Below are positions 17,660 through 26,145 of a stretch of 64,000 bases of DNA, piece by piece. The notes beneath the pieces are model-generated. The model was not told the DNA's origin. It saw nothing but the letters and a program-made list of their open reading frames with translations, and made no database searches. Within the stretch, counting starts at the first letter, position 1. The number at the start of each line of letters is the position of its first letter. The DNA is from Burkholderia cepacia. GTDB taxonomy: Bacteria; Pseudomonadota; Gammaproteobacteria; Burkholderiales; Burkholderiaceae. The position numbers and the translations under genes are program-made. The DNA is taken from contig NZ_CP073638.1 in assembly GCF_029962485.1 (NCBI RefSeq), positions 2,790,001 to 2,854,000 on the forward strand, in the 5' to 3' direction.

Positions 17660-18721
17660 TTACGCGGGTTCGGGTTGCAGCAGCAGCCGCTCGATCACGC
17701 GCCGCGCGCGATTGGGGCCCGCGTCGACGTGAATGTCGATCTGGCGGCGGTCCGGAAAGCGCAGATGATTCCGGTATTGCGCTTCGATCACGGTCTTGTC
17801 CTCGTCGAACGTCGCGGCGGATTGCTCGATGACCGTTTGCGCGACGCGCTCCACGTCATGTTGCGGATTGGTCGCGACGGTCCAGAAGTAGTGCGTCGTC
17901 GTTTCCGTCTCGGGCGTGATGCCGTGGAAGCCGCGCATGTGAAAGCCGCCGCGCGCCGAATCGTGCAGGTCGCCGGTGCCGGCGTCCATTGCGCCGGTCC
18001 AGATCCGGATGTGCGACACGTGAAACTCGATTTCCTGCCAGCGATCGACGCGGCCCGCGAACGGCCAGGCGGCGGTGTAGGTCGGCGGCGGATCGGAATC
18101 CGGCATCAGGCGAACCAGTTTCACCGTGTCGCCGTCGCTGCCGACGCGGGTTTCCGCGCCCATGTGCAGCTGCGCGTTGCCGCCGATCGTTTTCAGATGG
18201 ACATAGCCGAGGTGGCTGAGGTCCATCAGGTTGTCGTGGATCAGTTGATACGGCGCGTCGTAATGGTAGTTGCCGCCGCCGAACCGGTACTGCGGATCCG
18301 CGTGGAACGCGTAGCGTGGCGGCGCGCAAGTCGGTCGAGCGTGCGCATCGGCGCCGATCCAGATCCACACGATCGCGTCCTGCTCGTACACCGGATACGA
18401 CGACACGCACGCTTTCGCCGGAATCCGCTCCTGGCCGGGAATCTCCACGCATGCGCCGCCGCGGTCGAACAGCAGGCCGTGATAGCCGCAGCGCAGGCCG
18501 CGCGCTTCGAGCGAGCCGCACGACAGCGGCAGCGACTTGTGGCAGCAGCGATCCTCCAGCGCGCCGACTTCTCCGGACGGCAACCGGAACAGCACGACCG
18601 GACGGCCGAGCAGCGTGCGGGCGACGGGTTTGTCCGTCAGTTCGGACGACAGCGCGGCGACCCACCAGCGGTCCATCGGGAAATTAGTCGTATTGATTGG
18701 TGGTCGGGTATGTTGCTCCAT
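17660..18721 (-). CDS. Rieske non-heme iron oxygenase, VanA-like (second copy)
   Basis: A 353-residue oxygenase alpha subunit. The Rieske cluster is bound by CCHK (C-x-H) and CGYHG (C-x-x-H); the mononuclear iron site is DNLMDLSHLGYVH (D-x-x-x-D-x-x-H-x-x-x-x-H pattern). The domain order matches VanA-type O-demethylases and related single-component alpha subunits. The ATG at 18721 has TGGAGAC upstream. No reductase of its own is present; 56 bp upstream lies the VanB-like reductase gene, so both oxygenases may share it. It diverges from the other VanA-like protein, implying a different methoxy- or related aromatic substrate. Confidence 0.88.
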   Translation of the reverse strand: MEQHTRPPINTTNFPMDRWWVAALSSELTDKPVARTLLGRPVVLFRLPSGEVGALEDRCCHKSLPLSCGSLEARGLRCGYHGLLFDRGGACVEIPGQERIPAKACVSSYPVYEQDAIVWIWIGADAHARPTCAPPRYAFHADPQYRFGGGNYHYDAPYQLIHDNLMDLSHLGYVHLKTIGGNAQLHMGAETRVGSDGDTVKLVRLMPDSDPPPTYTAAWPFAGRVDRWQEIEFHVSHIRIWTGAMDAGTGDLHDSARGGFHMRGFHGITPETETTTHYFWTVATNPQHDVERVAQTVIEQSAATFDEDKTVIEAQYRNHLRFPDRRQIDIHVDAGPNRARRVIERLLLQPEPA

Positions 18722-18777
18722 TGATCGTCTCCAGTATTGTGGTTGGCCGCCGCGGGTCGGGCGGTCCGTCTGCAGAT

Positions 18778-19743
18778 CTACAGATCGAGTACCAGCAGGT
18801 CGCTTCGCGATCGCGAACAGCACGGCATGAACTGGTCGCCGGCCGCCTGTTCCGCCTCGGTGAGATACGAATCGCGATGATCGGGCTCGCCTTCGAGCAC
18901 GCGTGTCACGCAGGTGCCGCATACGCCTTGCTCGCACGACGTCAGCACGTCGACGCCGTTCGCCGCCAGCGCCGCGATGACCGTGCATTCGGCCGGCACG
19001 TCGATGACCTTGCCGCTGCTCGCGATCCGGACCTGGAACGCACGGTCCGCGCCGGACGACGCGACTGCGCCGCCGAAGAACTCGTAGTGCAGCCGCGCTT
19101 CTGCCCAGTTGCGCTCGCGTGCGGCGTTCAGCACGGCGTCCATGAAGCCGCGCGGGCCGCATACGTACAGGTGCGTGCCTTCCGGCGCGGCGGCGAGCAC
19201 GGCGGCCAGGTCGAAGCGTTGCTCGGGAGCACCGTCGTCGACATGGAAGCGGGTGCGATCGTGAAACCCGGCCGTGTTGATGCGCTCGACGAACGCCATG
19301 CGCTCGGTCGAGCGCGCGCAGTAGTGCAGGTCGAACGGTATGCCCGACGAGAACAACCGTTCCGCCATGCTGAGGATCGGCGTGACGCCGATCCCGCCCG
19401 CGAGCAACAGGTGGTGCGGGGCGTCGGGGGCGAGCGGAAATTGATTGCGCGGCACGCCGATCCGCACGGTATCGCCTTGCCGGACTTCGTCGTGAATGGT
19501 GCGCGACCCGCCGCGGCCGTCGGCATCGCGCAGCACGGCGATCTGATAACGATCGCCGTGCTCCGGGTGGTTGCACAGCGAATACTGGCGCACGAAGCCA
19601 CCGGGGAGATGCACGTCGATATGGGCGCCGGCGTCGAAGCGCGGCAACGGCGAGCCGTCATCGCTGACGAATTCGAAGCCGCAGATGTCGCGCGCTTCCT
19701 GCCATTTGCGGGCCACCCGCACGGTAAGGGTTGCGGCGCTCAT
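18778..19743 (-). CDS. vanB: VanB-like oxidoreductase (FMN, NADH, plant-type 2Fe-2S)
   Basis: A 321-residue reductase of the phthalate dioxygenase reductase class. Order: FMN domain with RQYSLCNHP, nucleotide domain with LLAGGIGVTPILSMA, and a C-terminal 2Fe-2S ferredoxin with CEQGVCGTC and a distant fourth Cys (MPCCSRS). It passes electrons from NAD(P)H to the Rieske centre of the partner oxygenase. Its ATG at 19743 overlaps the vanA-like stop by 4 bases (ATGA), so the pair is translationally coupled. Confidence 0.88.
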   Translation of the reverse strand: MSAATLTVRVARKWQEARDICGFEFVSDDGSPLPRFDAGAHIDVHLPGGFVRQYSLCNHPEHGDRYQIAVLRDADGRGGSRTIHDEVRQGDTVRIGVPRNQFPLAPDAPHHLLLAGGIGVTPILSMAERLFSSGIPFDLHYCARSTERMAFVERINTAGFHDRTRFHVDDGAPEQRFDLAAVLAAAPEGTHLYVCGPRGFMDAVLNAARERNWAEARLHYEFFGGAVASSGADRAFQVRIASSGKVIDVPAECTVIAALAANGVDVLTSCEQGVCGTCVTRVLEGEPDHRDSYLTEAEQAAGDQFMPCCSRSRSDLLVLDL

Positions 19744-20819
19744 GACGCCTCCCTGACAGGCGCAACCGGGATCACGGGCCGCTGCGGACGCGACGCGTTC
19801 TCGTCGGCGAGCAGTCGCTCGATCACCTTGCGCGACAGCACGCCGCCGGCGTCGATGTTGAGCTTGAGGAGCTTGCGATCGGGCCACTTTTCCAGGTTGA
19901 GCTGCTGGCGTTCGAGCATCTCGAGATCCTCGGCGAAGATCTTGCCCTGGCCTTCGCGGATCTCGGCGGTCAGCGCGTGATCGTCGGACCGGAAGTTGCG
20001 CGCCATGCCCCAGAAGTACCAGATCGAGGTATCCGTCTCGGGAGTGATGAAATCGACCACGATCGACGATGCCTTCAGGTCGGCCGGCGCGTCGTAGCCG
20101 CCGTGGCCCGCATGCGCGACGCCGACCTCGATCATCACGTGGCTCGGCGGCGTGAAGCGGCAGATCTGCCAGCGATCGACCGGCACGTCGTCGGCCAGGC
20201 CGTTGCCGCGCAACCCCATCTGCCAGAACGGCGGCGGCATCACGTTCTCCATGAAGCGGCTCGTGACGACTTCGTCGCCATGGCTGGTCGTCTTCGGCGG
20301 TGCTTCGTCGATTTCCTTCTGGCCGATGCTCGTCGCATGCACGTAGGTTTCGTGCGTGAGGTCCATCAGGTTGTCGATCATCAGCCGGTAGTCGCAACGG
20401 ATGTGATACAGGCCACCGCCGTGCGCCCAGGCCGGATCCTCGGCCCACGTCAGCGCGGGCAGCTTGGCCGGATCGGCTTCGGACGCCTCGCCCGGCCAGA
20501 CCCAGACGAATCCGTACCGCTCGACCACCGGAAAGCTGCGAATCGACGGGAAGCCGCCGACGCGCTGGCCCGGCATGCCGGCCGCCTTGCCGTTGCAGCC
20601 CATTTCCAGCCCGTGATAGCCGCACACCAGTACGCCGTCGCGCACGAATCCCAGCGACAGCGGCGCGCCACGGTGCGGGCAGAAATCCTCGAGCGCGGCG
20701 ACCTGGCCGTCCGCCGCGCGGTAGAACACCATCGATTCGTTGCAGATCTTGCGGCCCAGCGGCTTGCCGTCGATTTCATCGGGCGTGCACGCCACGTACC
20801 AAGCATTCTTGAGAAACAC
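19740..20819 (-). CDS. vanA: Vanillate O-demethylase-like Rieske oxygenase subunit
   Basis: A 359-residue Rieske oxygenase. It begins FLKNAWYVACTPDEI, the usual VanA opening; ligands are CPHRG and CGYHG for the 2Fe-2S cluster and DNLMDLTHETYVH for the catalytic iron. VanA with VanB demethylates vanillate to protocatechuate and formaldehyde. I chose the GTG at 20819 because AAGGAGA lies 8-9 bp upstream and family similarity starts at the next residue; an ATG at 20861 is possible. It is the first gene of the cluster, opposite the MarR regulator. The exact substrate (vanillate, veratrate or another methoxybenzoate) is not proven by sequence. Confidence 0.8.
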   Translation of the reverse strand: MFLKNAWYVACTPDEIDGKPLGRKICNESMVFYRAADGQVAALEDFCPHRGAPLSLGFVRDGVLVCGYHGLEMGCNGKAAGMPGQRVGGFPSIRSFPVVERYGFVWVWPGEASEADPAKLPALTWAEDPAWAHGGGLYHIRCDYRLMIDNLMDLTHETYVHATSIGQKEIDEAPPKTTSHGDEVVTSRFMENVMPPPFWQMGLRGNGLADDVPVDRWQICRFTPPSHVMIEVGVAHAGHGGYDAPADLKASSIVVDFITPETDTSIWYFWGMARNFRSDDHALTAEIREGQGKIFAEDLEMLERQQLNLEKWPDRKLLKLNIDAGGVLSRKVIERLLADENASRPQRPVIPVAPVREAS

Positions 20820-20872
20820 GTTCGTCGTCTCCTTCAGGTCGATGCCGCCGGTACGCGGCATCTCTACATTCC

Positions 20873-20905
20873 GTGTACTGAATGAGATTCAGTGTACTCA
20901 TTGAG
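20873..20905. promoter_or_regulatory. Tandem operator sites between vanA-like gene and marR
   Basis: Two 14-bp sites repeat with a 19-bp period: GTGTACTGAATGAG (20873-20886) and GTGTACTCATTGAG (20892-20905), 11-12 of 14 identical. Within them ACTGAAT-GAG-ATTCAGT forms a perfect inverted repeat. The position in the divergent promoter region suggests binding by the adjacent MarR protein. Confidence 0.6.
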
Positions 20906-21018
20906 GTTGGCTGGAGCAAGGCGGGCGGTATACTGGTTTTCCCGGGAAATGGCGCGAGGCAGCGCCATGCCGTTGGCGCGCGCAACCGGCGCGCGTCGCC
21001 TATGTCATCGACTCATTC

Positions 21019-21507
21019 ATGGAAAAAACGAATCCCGCCGACGCGCCGGCTTTCCCGCTCGATCTGTACGACGAACCCGGGCACCTGATCCGGCGCGCAC
21101 ACCAGATCGCGGTTGCGATGTTCTACGAGAAGCTGGGCCGGGACGTGACGCCGGTGCAGTACGCGGTCCTGCGGATGCTTTACGAGTGTCCGGGGCTCGA
21201 TCAGGTGACGCTCGCGCAGCGGGTGGCGCTCGACACGTCGACGACCGCGGATCTCGCGGTCCGGCTCGAAGCGAAGGGATTGATCGTGCGCGAAGTGCTG
21301 CCGCGACGTCAGCGCCGCTTGTTGCTGACGCCGGCTGGCGTCGAACTGCTCACGCACCTGATTCCGTCGGTGAAGGAGTTGCGAGCCGGCCTGTTCGACG
21401 GGATGGGAGAGGACGATTCGCAGGAACTGGTGCGCCTGTTGCGCAAGTTCGTCCATTTGAACAACGAGCAGAGCCGCGCGCCGCTGCGCGTCGGCGACGA
21501 GTCGTAG
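21019..21507 (+). CDS. MarR family transcriptional regulator
   Basis: A 162-residue winged-helix regulator. The recognition region is VTLAQRVALDTSTTADLAVRLEAKGLIVRE followed by the wing (VLPRRQRRLLLTPAG), typical of MarR; the N-terminal helix (IRRAHQIAVAMFYEKLG) and C-terminal helices form the dimer. Many MarR proteins bind aromatic acids and release DNA. It is divergent from the vanA-like operon with paired operator-like sites between, so it is the probable repressor of the aromatic cluster. Confidence 0.9.
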   Translation: MEKTNPADAPAFPLDLYDEPGHLIRRAHQIAVAMFYEKLGRDVTPVQYAVLRMLYECPGLDQVTLAQRVALDTSTTADLAVRLEAKGLIVREVLPRRQRRLLLTPAGVELLTHLIPSVKELRAGLFDGMGEDDSQELVRLLRKFVHLNNEQSRAPLRVGDES

Positions 21508-21565
21508 CAGCCCCGAACCCCGCGACGGCGGGGATGCGGCGACGGGGCGTGCTGCCTGCCGCGCG

Positions 21566-22312
21566 TCACGCGCGCGTGCTTTCGCCTTCCAGCCGCCGCA
21601 CGGCTTCCGCCACTTCGTTCCTGAAGCGCACGAGCGCCGCCTGTTCCGGCGCCGGCGGCTGCACGGCGGCCCACAGCATGTCGACCAGTTGCGCGGCCGT
21701 CGTTTCCGTATCGAGCTTGCGGTGCCCGAGGATCGCATCCCACAGCACGTGCTCGATCGGCCCGAACACCATCGAGCGCAGCAGGCTCAGCGGCAGGTCC
21801 GCGCGCACCTGCCCGGCCGCCTGGCCACGCGCGAGCACGTCCATCAGCGGCGCGGTGTAGCGGCGCTGCAGCGCGGTGAGCTCGTCGCTCAGCGCATGCT
21901 GCTTCGCGCGGCCTTCCGACAGCACCAGCGCGCACAGCCCCGTGCCGTTCACCAGCATCAGCCGCAGATGGGTGCGCACGATGAACGCGAACTGCTGCTG
22001 CACCGACGCATCCTGCGGCATGCCATGCTCGAACGCGGCGATGATTTCGTCGTACCAGTCGGCGATCACGCGTGCGCACAGCTCGCGCTTGCCGCGGAAG
22101 TAGCTGAACACCGTCGCCTCCGACACGCCCACGCGCTGCGCGATCTCGGCGGCCGTCGCATGCTCGTAACCTTTTTCAGCGAACACTTCACGACCGGCGC
22201 GCAGAATGTCCTGCACGCGCTGCTGGGATTTGCGCCCGGCGGGCGCGCGCGGCGCGTCGGCGCGGTCGGCTTTGACGGTGTCGGTCATGGTGTCGGCGGT
22301 AGCGGCTGTCAT
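21566..22312 (-). CDS. TetR family regulator divergent from liu operon
   Basis: A 248-residue TetR regulator. The N-terminal helix-turn-helix is DILRAGREVFAEKGYEHATAAEIAQRVGVSEATVFSYFRGKRELC; the rest is the helical ligand domain. Start 22312 (MTAATADT) is a choice among clustered Met codons (22336, 22312, 22288). It is divergent from isovaleryl-CoA dehydrogenase with palindromes in between. In beta-proteobacteria the leucine/isovalerate operon is known to be controlled by a TetR protein (LiuQ) in place of the MerR-type LiuR, and this gene fits that role by position. Confidence 0.85.
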   Translation of the reverse strand: MTAATADTMTDTVKADRADAPRAPAGRKSQQRVQDILRAGREVFAEKGYEHATAAEIAQRVGVSEATVFSYFRGKRELCARVIADWYDEIIAAFEHGMPQDASVQQQFAFIVRTHLRLMLVNGTGLCALVLSEGRAKQHALSDELTALQRRYTAPLMDVLARGQAAGQVRADLPLSLLRSMVFGPIEHVLWDAILGHRKLDTETTAAQLVDMLWAAVQPPAPEQAALVRFRNEVAEAVRRLEGESTRA

Positions 22313-22326
22313 GTACGCATGATATC

Positions 22327-22440
22327 TGAGTGTCACTCAAAAAACTATTGACGCCGCCCCCAGCGAGGCGCGAAACTGTGCAAAATTTCCGCTGTATTGG
22401 TCAATGAATCGGTGCATTCATTCGATTTGAGCGAAACTCA
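22327..22440. promoter_or_regulatory. Palindrome cluster in tetR-liu divergent promoter
   Basis: Three inverted repeats lie here: TGAGTG-T-CACTCA (22327-22339), AATGAAT-cggtgc-ATTCATT (22403-22422) and TGAG-cgaaa-CTCA (22428-22440). The first and third share TGAG/CTCA half-sites, as expected for a TetR dimer acting on both divergent promoters. Which is the true operator is not decided by sequence. Confidence 0.55.
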
Positions 22441-22483
22441 GAAAATCGGTGAGTGCGACACACTTTCTGGAGACGGAGGAGAC

Positions 22484-23665
22484 ATGATCAACCTGCCCGG
22501 CGTGCAATTCATGCTCGGTGAAGACATCGAGATGCTGCGCGACGCCGTCGCGACGTTTGCGGCGAAGGAAATCACGCCGCGCGCGGCGGAGGTCGACCGC
22601 ACCGACCAGTTTCCGATGGATCTGTGGAAGAAGTTCGGCGATCTCGGCGTGCTCGGCATGACGGTGGCCGAGGAGTACGGCGGCGCGAACATGGGCTACA
22701 CCGCGCACATGGTCGCGATGGAAGAGATCTCGCGTGCATCGGCGTCGATCGGCCTGTCGTACGGCGCGCACTCGAACCTGTGCGTGAACCAGATCCACCG
22801 CAACGGCACCGAAGCGCAGAAACAGAAATACCTGCCGAAGCTCGTGTCGGGTGAACACATCGGCGCGCTCGCGATGAGCGAGCCGAACGCCGGTTCCGAC
22901 GTCGTCAGCATGAAGCTGCGCGCCGACAAGCGTGGCGACCGCTACGTGCTGAACGGCACGAAGATGTGGATCACCAACGGCCCCGATTGCGACACGCTCG
23001 TCGTCTACGCGAAGACGGACATCGAAGCCAACTCGCGCGGCATCACCGCGTTCATCGTCGAGAAGGGGATGAAGGGCTTCTCGGTCGCGCAGAAGCTCGA
23101 CAAGCTCGGCATGCGCGGCTCGCACACGGGCGAGCTGGTGTTCCAGGACGTCGAAGTGCCGGAAGAGAACATCCTCGGCCAGTTGAACGGCGGCGTGAAG
23201 GTCCTGATGAGCGGCCTCGACTATGAGCGCGCGGTGCTGTCGGGCGGCCCGACCGGCATCATGGCCGCGTGCCTCGACGCCGTGGTGCCGTATATCCACG
23301 ACCGCAAGCAGTTCGGCCAGTCGATCGGCGAGTTCCAGCTGATCCAGGGCAAGGTCGCCGACATGTACACCACGTTCCAGGCATGCCGCGCCTACCTGTA
23401 CGCGGTCGGCCGCCATCTCGACTCGGCGGGCAGCGATCACATCCGCCAGGTGCGCAAGGATTGCGCGGGCGTGATCCTCTACACGGCCGAGAAGGCGACG
23501 TGGATGGCCGGCGAGGCGATCCAGATCCTCGGCGGCAACGGCTACATCAACGAATACCCGGTCGGGCGCCTGTGGCGCGATGCGAAGCTGTACGAGATCG
23601 GCGCCGGCACGAGTGAAATCCGCCGGATGCTGATCGGCCGCGAGCTGTTCGCGGAAACGATGTAA
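22484..23665 (+). CDS. liuA: Isovaleryl-CoA dehydrogenase
   Basis: A 393-residue acyl-CoA dehydrogenase. Features: [19 protein letters not shown], the FAD/substrate region [16 protein letters not shown] and [17 protein letters not shown], the catalytic Glu in [12 protein letters not shown] at the position typical of isovaleryl-CoA dehydrogenases, and C-terminal [22 protein letters not shown] with [10 protein letters not shown]. It oxidises isovaleryl-CoA to 3-methylcrotonyl-CoA in leucine breakdown. The start at 22484 has GGAGGAGAC upstream. First gene of liuABCD. Confidence 0.95.
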   Translation: MINLPGVQFMLGEDIEMLRDAVATFAAKEITPRAAEVDRTDQFPMDLWKKFGDLGVLGMTVAEEYGGANMGYTAHMVAMEEISRASASIGLSYGAHSNLCVNQIHRNGTEAQKQKYLPKLVSGEHIGALAMSEPNAGSDVVSMKLRADKRGDRYVLNGTKMWITNGPDCDTLVVYAKTDIEANSRGITAFIVEKGMKGFSVAQKLDKLGMRGSHTGELVFQDVEVPEENILGQLNGGVKVLMSGLDYERAVLSGGPTGIMAACLDAVVPYIHDRKQFGQSIGEFQLIQGKVADMYTTFQACRAYLYAVGRHLDSAGSDHIRQVRKDCAGVILYTAEKATWMAGEAIQILGGNGYINEYPVGRLWRDAKLYEIGAGTSEIRRMLIGRELFAETM

Positions 23666-23696
23666 CGCCCCACGTCACGCGAACGGAGCCCCGTCG

Positions 23697-25304
23697 ATGC
23701 CGATCATCGAATCGAAACTGAACCCGCGTTCGGAAGATTTCCGCACGAATGCCGCCGCGCTCGAGGCGGTCGTCGCCGACCTGCGCGCGAAGGTCGAACA
23801 GCTTGCGCAGGGTGGCGGCCAGGCCGCGCGCGACAAGCACCTGTCGCGCGGCAAGCTGCTGCCGCGCGACCGCATCGCGCAACTGCTCGATCCGGGCGCG
23901 CCGTTCCTCGAGTTCTCGCAGCTCGCGGCGAACGGCATGTACAACGACGACGCGCCGGGCGCGGGCGTCATCACCGGGATCGGCCGCATCGCCGGCCGCG
24001 AATGCGTGATCGTGTGCAACGACGCGACGGTCAAGGGCGGCACCTACTACCCGGTCACCGTGAAGAAGCACGTGCGCGCGCAGGAGATTGCCGCGGAAAA
24101 CCGGCTGCCGTGCGTGTACCTCGTCGATTCGGGCGGTGCGAACCTGCCGAACCAGGACGACGTGTTTCCCGATCGCGACCACTTCGGCCGCATCTTCTTC
24201 AACCAGGCGACGATGTCGGCGGCGGGGATCGCGCAGATCGCCGTCGTGATGGGCTCGTGCACGGCGGGCGGCGCGTACGTGCCGGCGATGAGCGACGAGT
24301 CGATCATCGTGAAAGAGCAGGGCACGATTTTCCTGGGTGGGCCGCCGCTCGTGAAGGCCGCGACCGGCGAGGAAGTCAGCGCCGAGGATCTCGGCGGCGG
24401 CGACGTGCACACGCGCCTGTCGGGCGTGGCCGACCATCTCGCGCAGAACGACGCGCATGCGTTGTCGATCGCGCGCAACATCGTCGATCATCTCGCGCCG
24501 AAGATCGCGTCGCCGGTGGCGCTGCGCGAGCCGAAGCCGCCGCGCTACGACGCGAAAAGCCTGTACGGCGTGATTCCGGTCGATACGCGCAAGCCGTTCG
24601 ACGTGCGCGAGGTGATCGCGCGCATCGTCGACGATTCCGAATTCGACGAATTCAAGGCGCGCTACGGCACGACGCTCGTCACGGGCTTCGCGCACATCTG
24701 GGGCCATCCGGTCGGGATCGTCGCGAACAACGGCATCCTGTTTTCCGAATCGGCCGTGAAGGGCGCGCATTTCATCGAGCTGTGCTGCCAGCGCAAGATT
24801 CCGCTCGTGTTCCTGCAGAACATCACGGGCTTCATGGTCGGGCGCAAGTACGAGAACGAAGGCATCGCACGGCATGGCGCGAAGATGGTGACGGCCGTGT
24901 CGAATGCGAAGGTGCCGAAGTTCACGGTGATCATCGGCGGCTCGTTCGGCGCCGGCAACTACGGGATGTGCGGTCGCGCGTTCGGCCCGCGTTTCCTGTG
25001 GATGTGGCCGAACGCGCGCATCTCGGTGATGGGCGGCGAGCAGGCCGCGTCGGTGCTCGCGACGGTGCGTCGCGACGGCATCGAGGCGAAGGGTGGTTCG
25101 TGGTCGACCGATGAGGAGGAAGCGTTCAAGCAGCCGATCCGCGACCAGTACGAGCGCCAGGGCCATCCGTATTACGCGAGCGCTCGGCTGTGGGACGACG
25201 GCGTGATCGATCCCGCGCAGACGCGCGACGTGCTCGGCCTCGGCCTGGCCGCATCGATGAACGCACCGATCGACGACACGCGCTTCGGCGTGTTCCGCAT
25301 GTAA
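23697..25304 (+). CDS. liuB: Methylcrotonoyl-CoA carboxylase, carboxyltransferase (beta) subunit
   Basis: A 535-residue carboxyltransferase of the AccD/MccB/PccB type. Landmarks: [13 protein letters not shown] near the N terminus, the CoA/biotin-binding [40 protein letters not shown], and in the C domain [15 protein letters not shown] and [16 protein letters not shown]. With the biotinylated LiuD subunit it carboxylates 3-methylcrotonyl-CoA to 3-methylglutaconyl-CoA. It follows liuA by 31 bp. Full length for the family. Confidence 0.95.
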   Translation: MPIIESKLNPRSEDFRTNAAALEAVVADLRAKVEQLAQGGGQAARDKHLSRGKLLPRDRIAQLLDPGAPFLEFSQLAANGMYNDDAPGAGVITGIGRIAGRECVIVCNDATVKGGTYYPVTVKKHVRAQEIAAENRLPCVYLVDSGGANLPNQDDVFPDRDHFGRIFFNQATMSAAGIAQIAVVMGSCTAGGAYVPAMSDESIIVKEQGTIFLGGPPLVKAATGEEVSAEDLGGGDVHTRLSGVADHLAQNDAHALSIARNIVDHLAPKIASPVALREPKPPRYDAKSLYGVIPVDTRKPFDVREVIARIVDDSEFDEFKARYGTTLVTGFAHIWGHPVGIVANNGILFSESAVKGAHFIELCCQRKIPLVFLQNITGFMVGRKYENEGIARHGAKMVTAVSNAKVPKFTVIIGGSFGAGNYGMCGRAFGPRFLWMWPNARISVMGGEQAASVLATVRRDGIEAKGGSWSTDEEEAFKQPIRDQYERQGHPYYASARLWDDGVIDPAQTRDVLGLGLAASMNAPIDDTRFGVFRM

Positions 25305-25323
25305 CGCCCGGGAGGACTGACCG

Positions 25324-26109
25324 ATGCGATACGAAACGATCAAGGTAAGCGAAGCCGGCCGCGTGGCGACCGTCACGCTCGCACGCCCCGACGTGCGCAA
25401 CGCGTTCAACGAGACGACGATCGCCGAGCTGACCACGGCGTTCGAATGGCTCGATGCGCACGAAGGCGTGCGCGCGATCGTGCTCGCCGCGGAAGGCGCC
25501 GCGTTCTGCGCGGGCGCGGACCTGAACTGGATGAAGAAGATGGCCGGTTACTCGGACGACGAGAACCGTGCCGATGCGCGCAAGCTCGCACGGATGCTCG
25601 AGGCGATCCATCGCTGCGGCAAGCCGGTGATCGCCCGCGTGCATGGCGATGCCTACGCGGGCGGGGTGGGCCTGGTGGCCGCGGCCGATATCGCGATTGC
25701 CGCCGACGGCGTGAAGTTCTGCCTGTCGGAAGCGCGGCTCGGGCTGATCCCCGCGACGATCGCACCGTACGTCGTGCGTGCGATGGGCGAGCGCGCGGCG
25801 CGCCGTTACTTCACGACGGCCGAGGTGTTCGACAGCGCGCGTGCAGCATCGCTCGGCTTCATCCACGAAGCAGTGCCGGCCGATGCGCTCGACGAAACGG
25901 TCGCGAAGCTGGCCGCGACGCTTGTCGCGAACGGCCCCGACGCGGTGAAGGCGTGCAAGCGGCTCGTCGCCGACGTGGCCGGCCGCCCGCTCGACGCGAC
26001 GCTGATCGAGCAGACCGCCGACTGGATCGCGCGGACCCGCGCCGGCGCGGAAGCGCGCGAAGGGATCGCGTCCTTCCTCGAAAAGCGCACGCCGTCGTGG
26101 CGTGAATGA
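25324..26109 (+). CDS. liuC: Methylglutaconyl-CoA hydratase (enoyl-CoA hydratase family)
   Basis: A 261-residue crotonase-fold enzyme. The oxyanion-hole segments are FCAGADLNWMKKMAGY and GDAYAGGVGLVAAADIAIA, with the downstream SEARLGLIPATIAPYVVRAMGE typical of the methylglutaconyl-CoA hydratase subgroup. It hydrates 3-methylglutaconyl-CoA to HMG-CoA. The gene sits between the two carboxylase subunits with a 19-bp gap and its own GGGAGGA ribosome site, the standard liuBCD order. Confidence 0.92.
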   Translation: MRYETIKVSEAGRVATVTLARPDVRNAFNETTIAELTTAFEWLDAHEGVRAIVLAAEGAAFCAGADLNWMKKMAGYSDDENRADARKLARMLEAIHRCGKPVIARVHGDAYAGGVGLVAAADIAIAADGVKFCLSEARLGLIPATIAPYVVRAMGERAARRYFTTAEVFDSARAASLGFIHEAVPADALDETVAKLAATLVANGPDAVKACKRLVADVAGRPLDATLIEQTADWIARTRAGAEAREGIASFLEKRTPSWRE

Positions 26110-26145
26110 TCGTGTGACCCTCACTCTCCGGACGACATCGAAGCC

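Noticed and set aside
21518..21533. Short CCCCGC/GCGGGG hairpin between convergent marR and tetR genes
   Set aside because: Only a 6-bp stem and no T run; too common in this GC-rich DNA to call a terminator.
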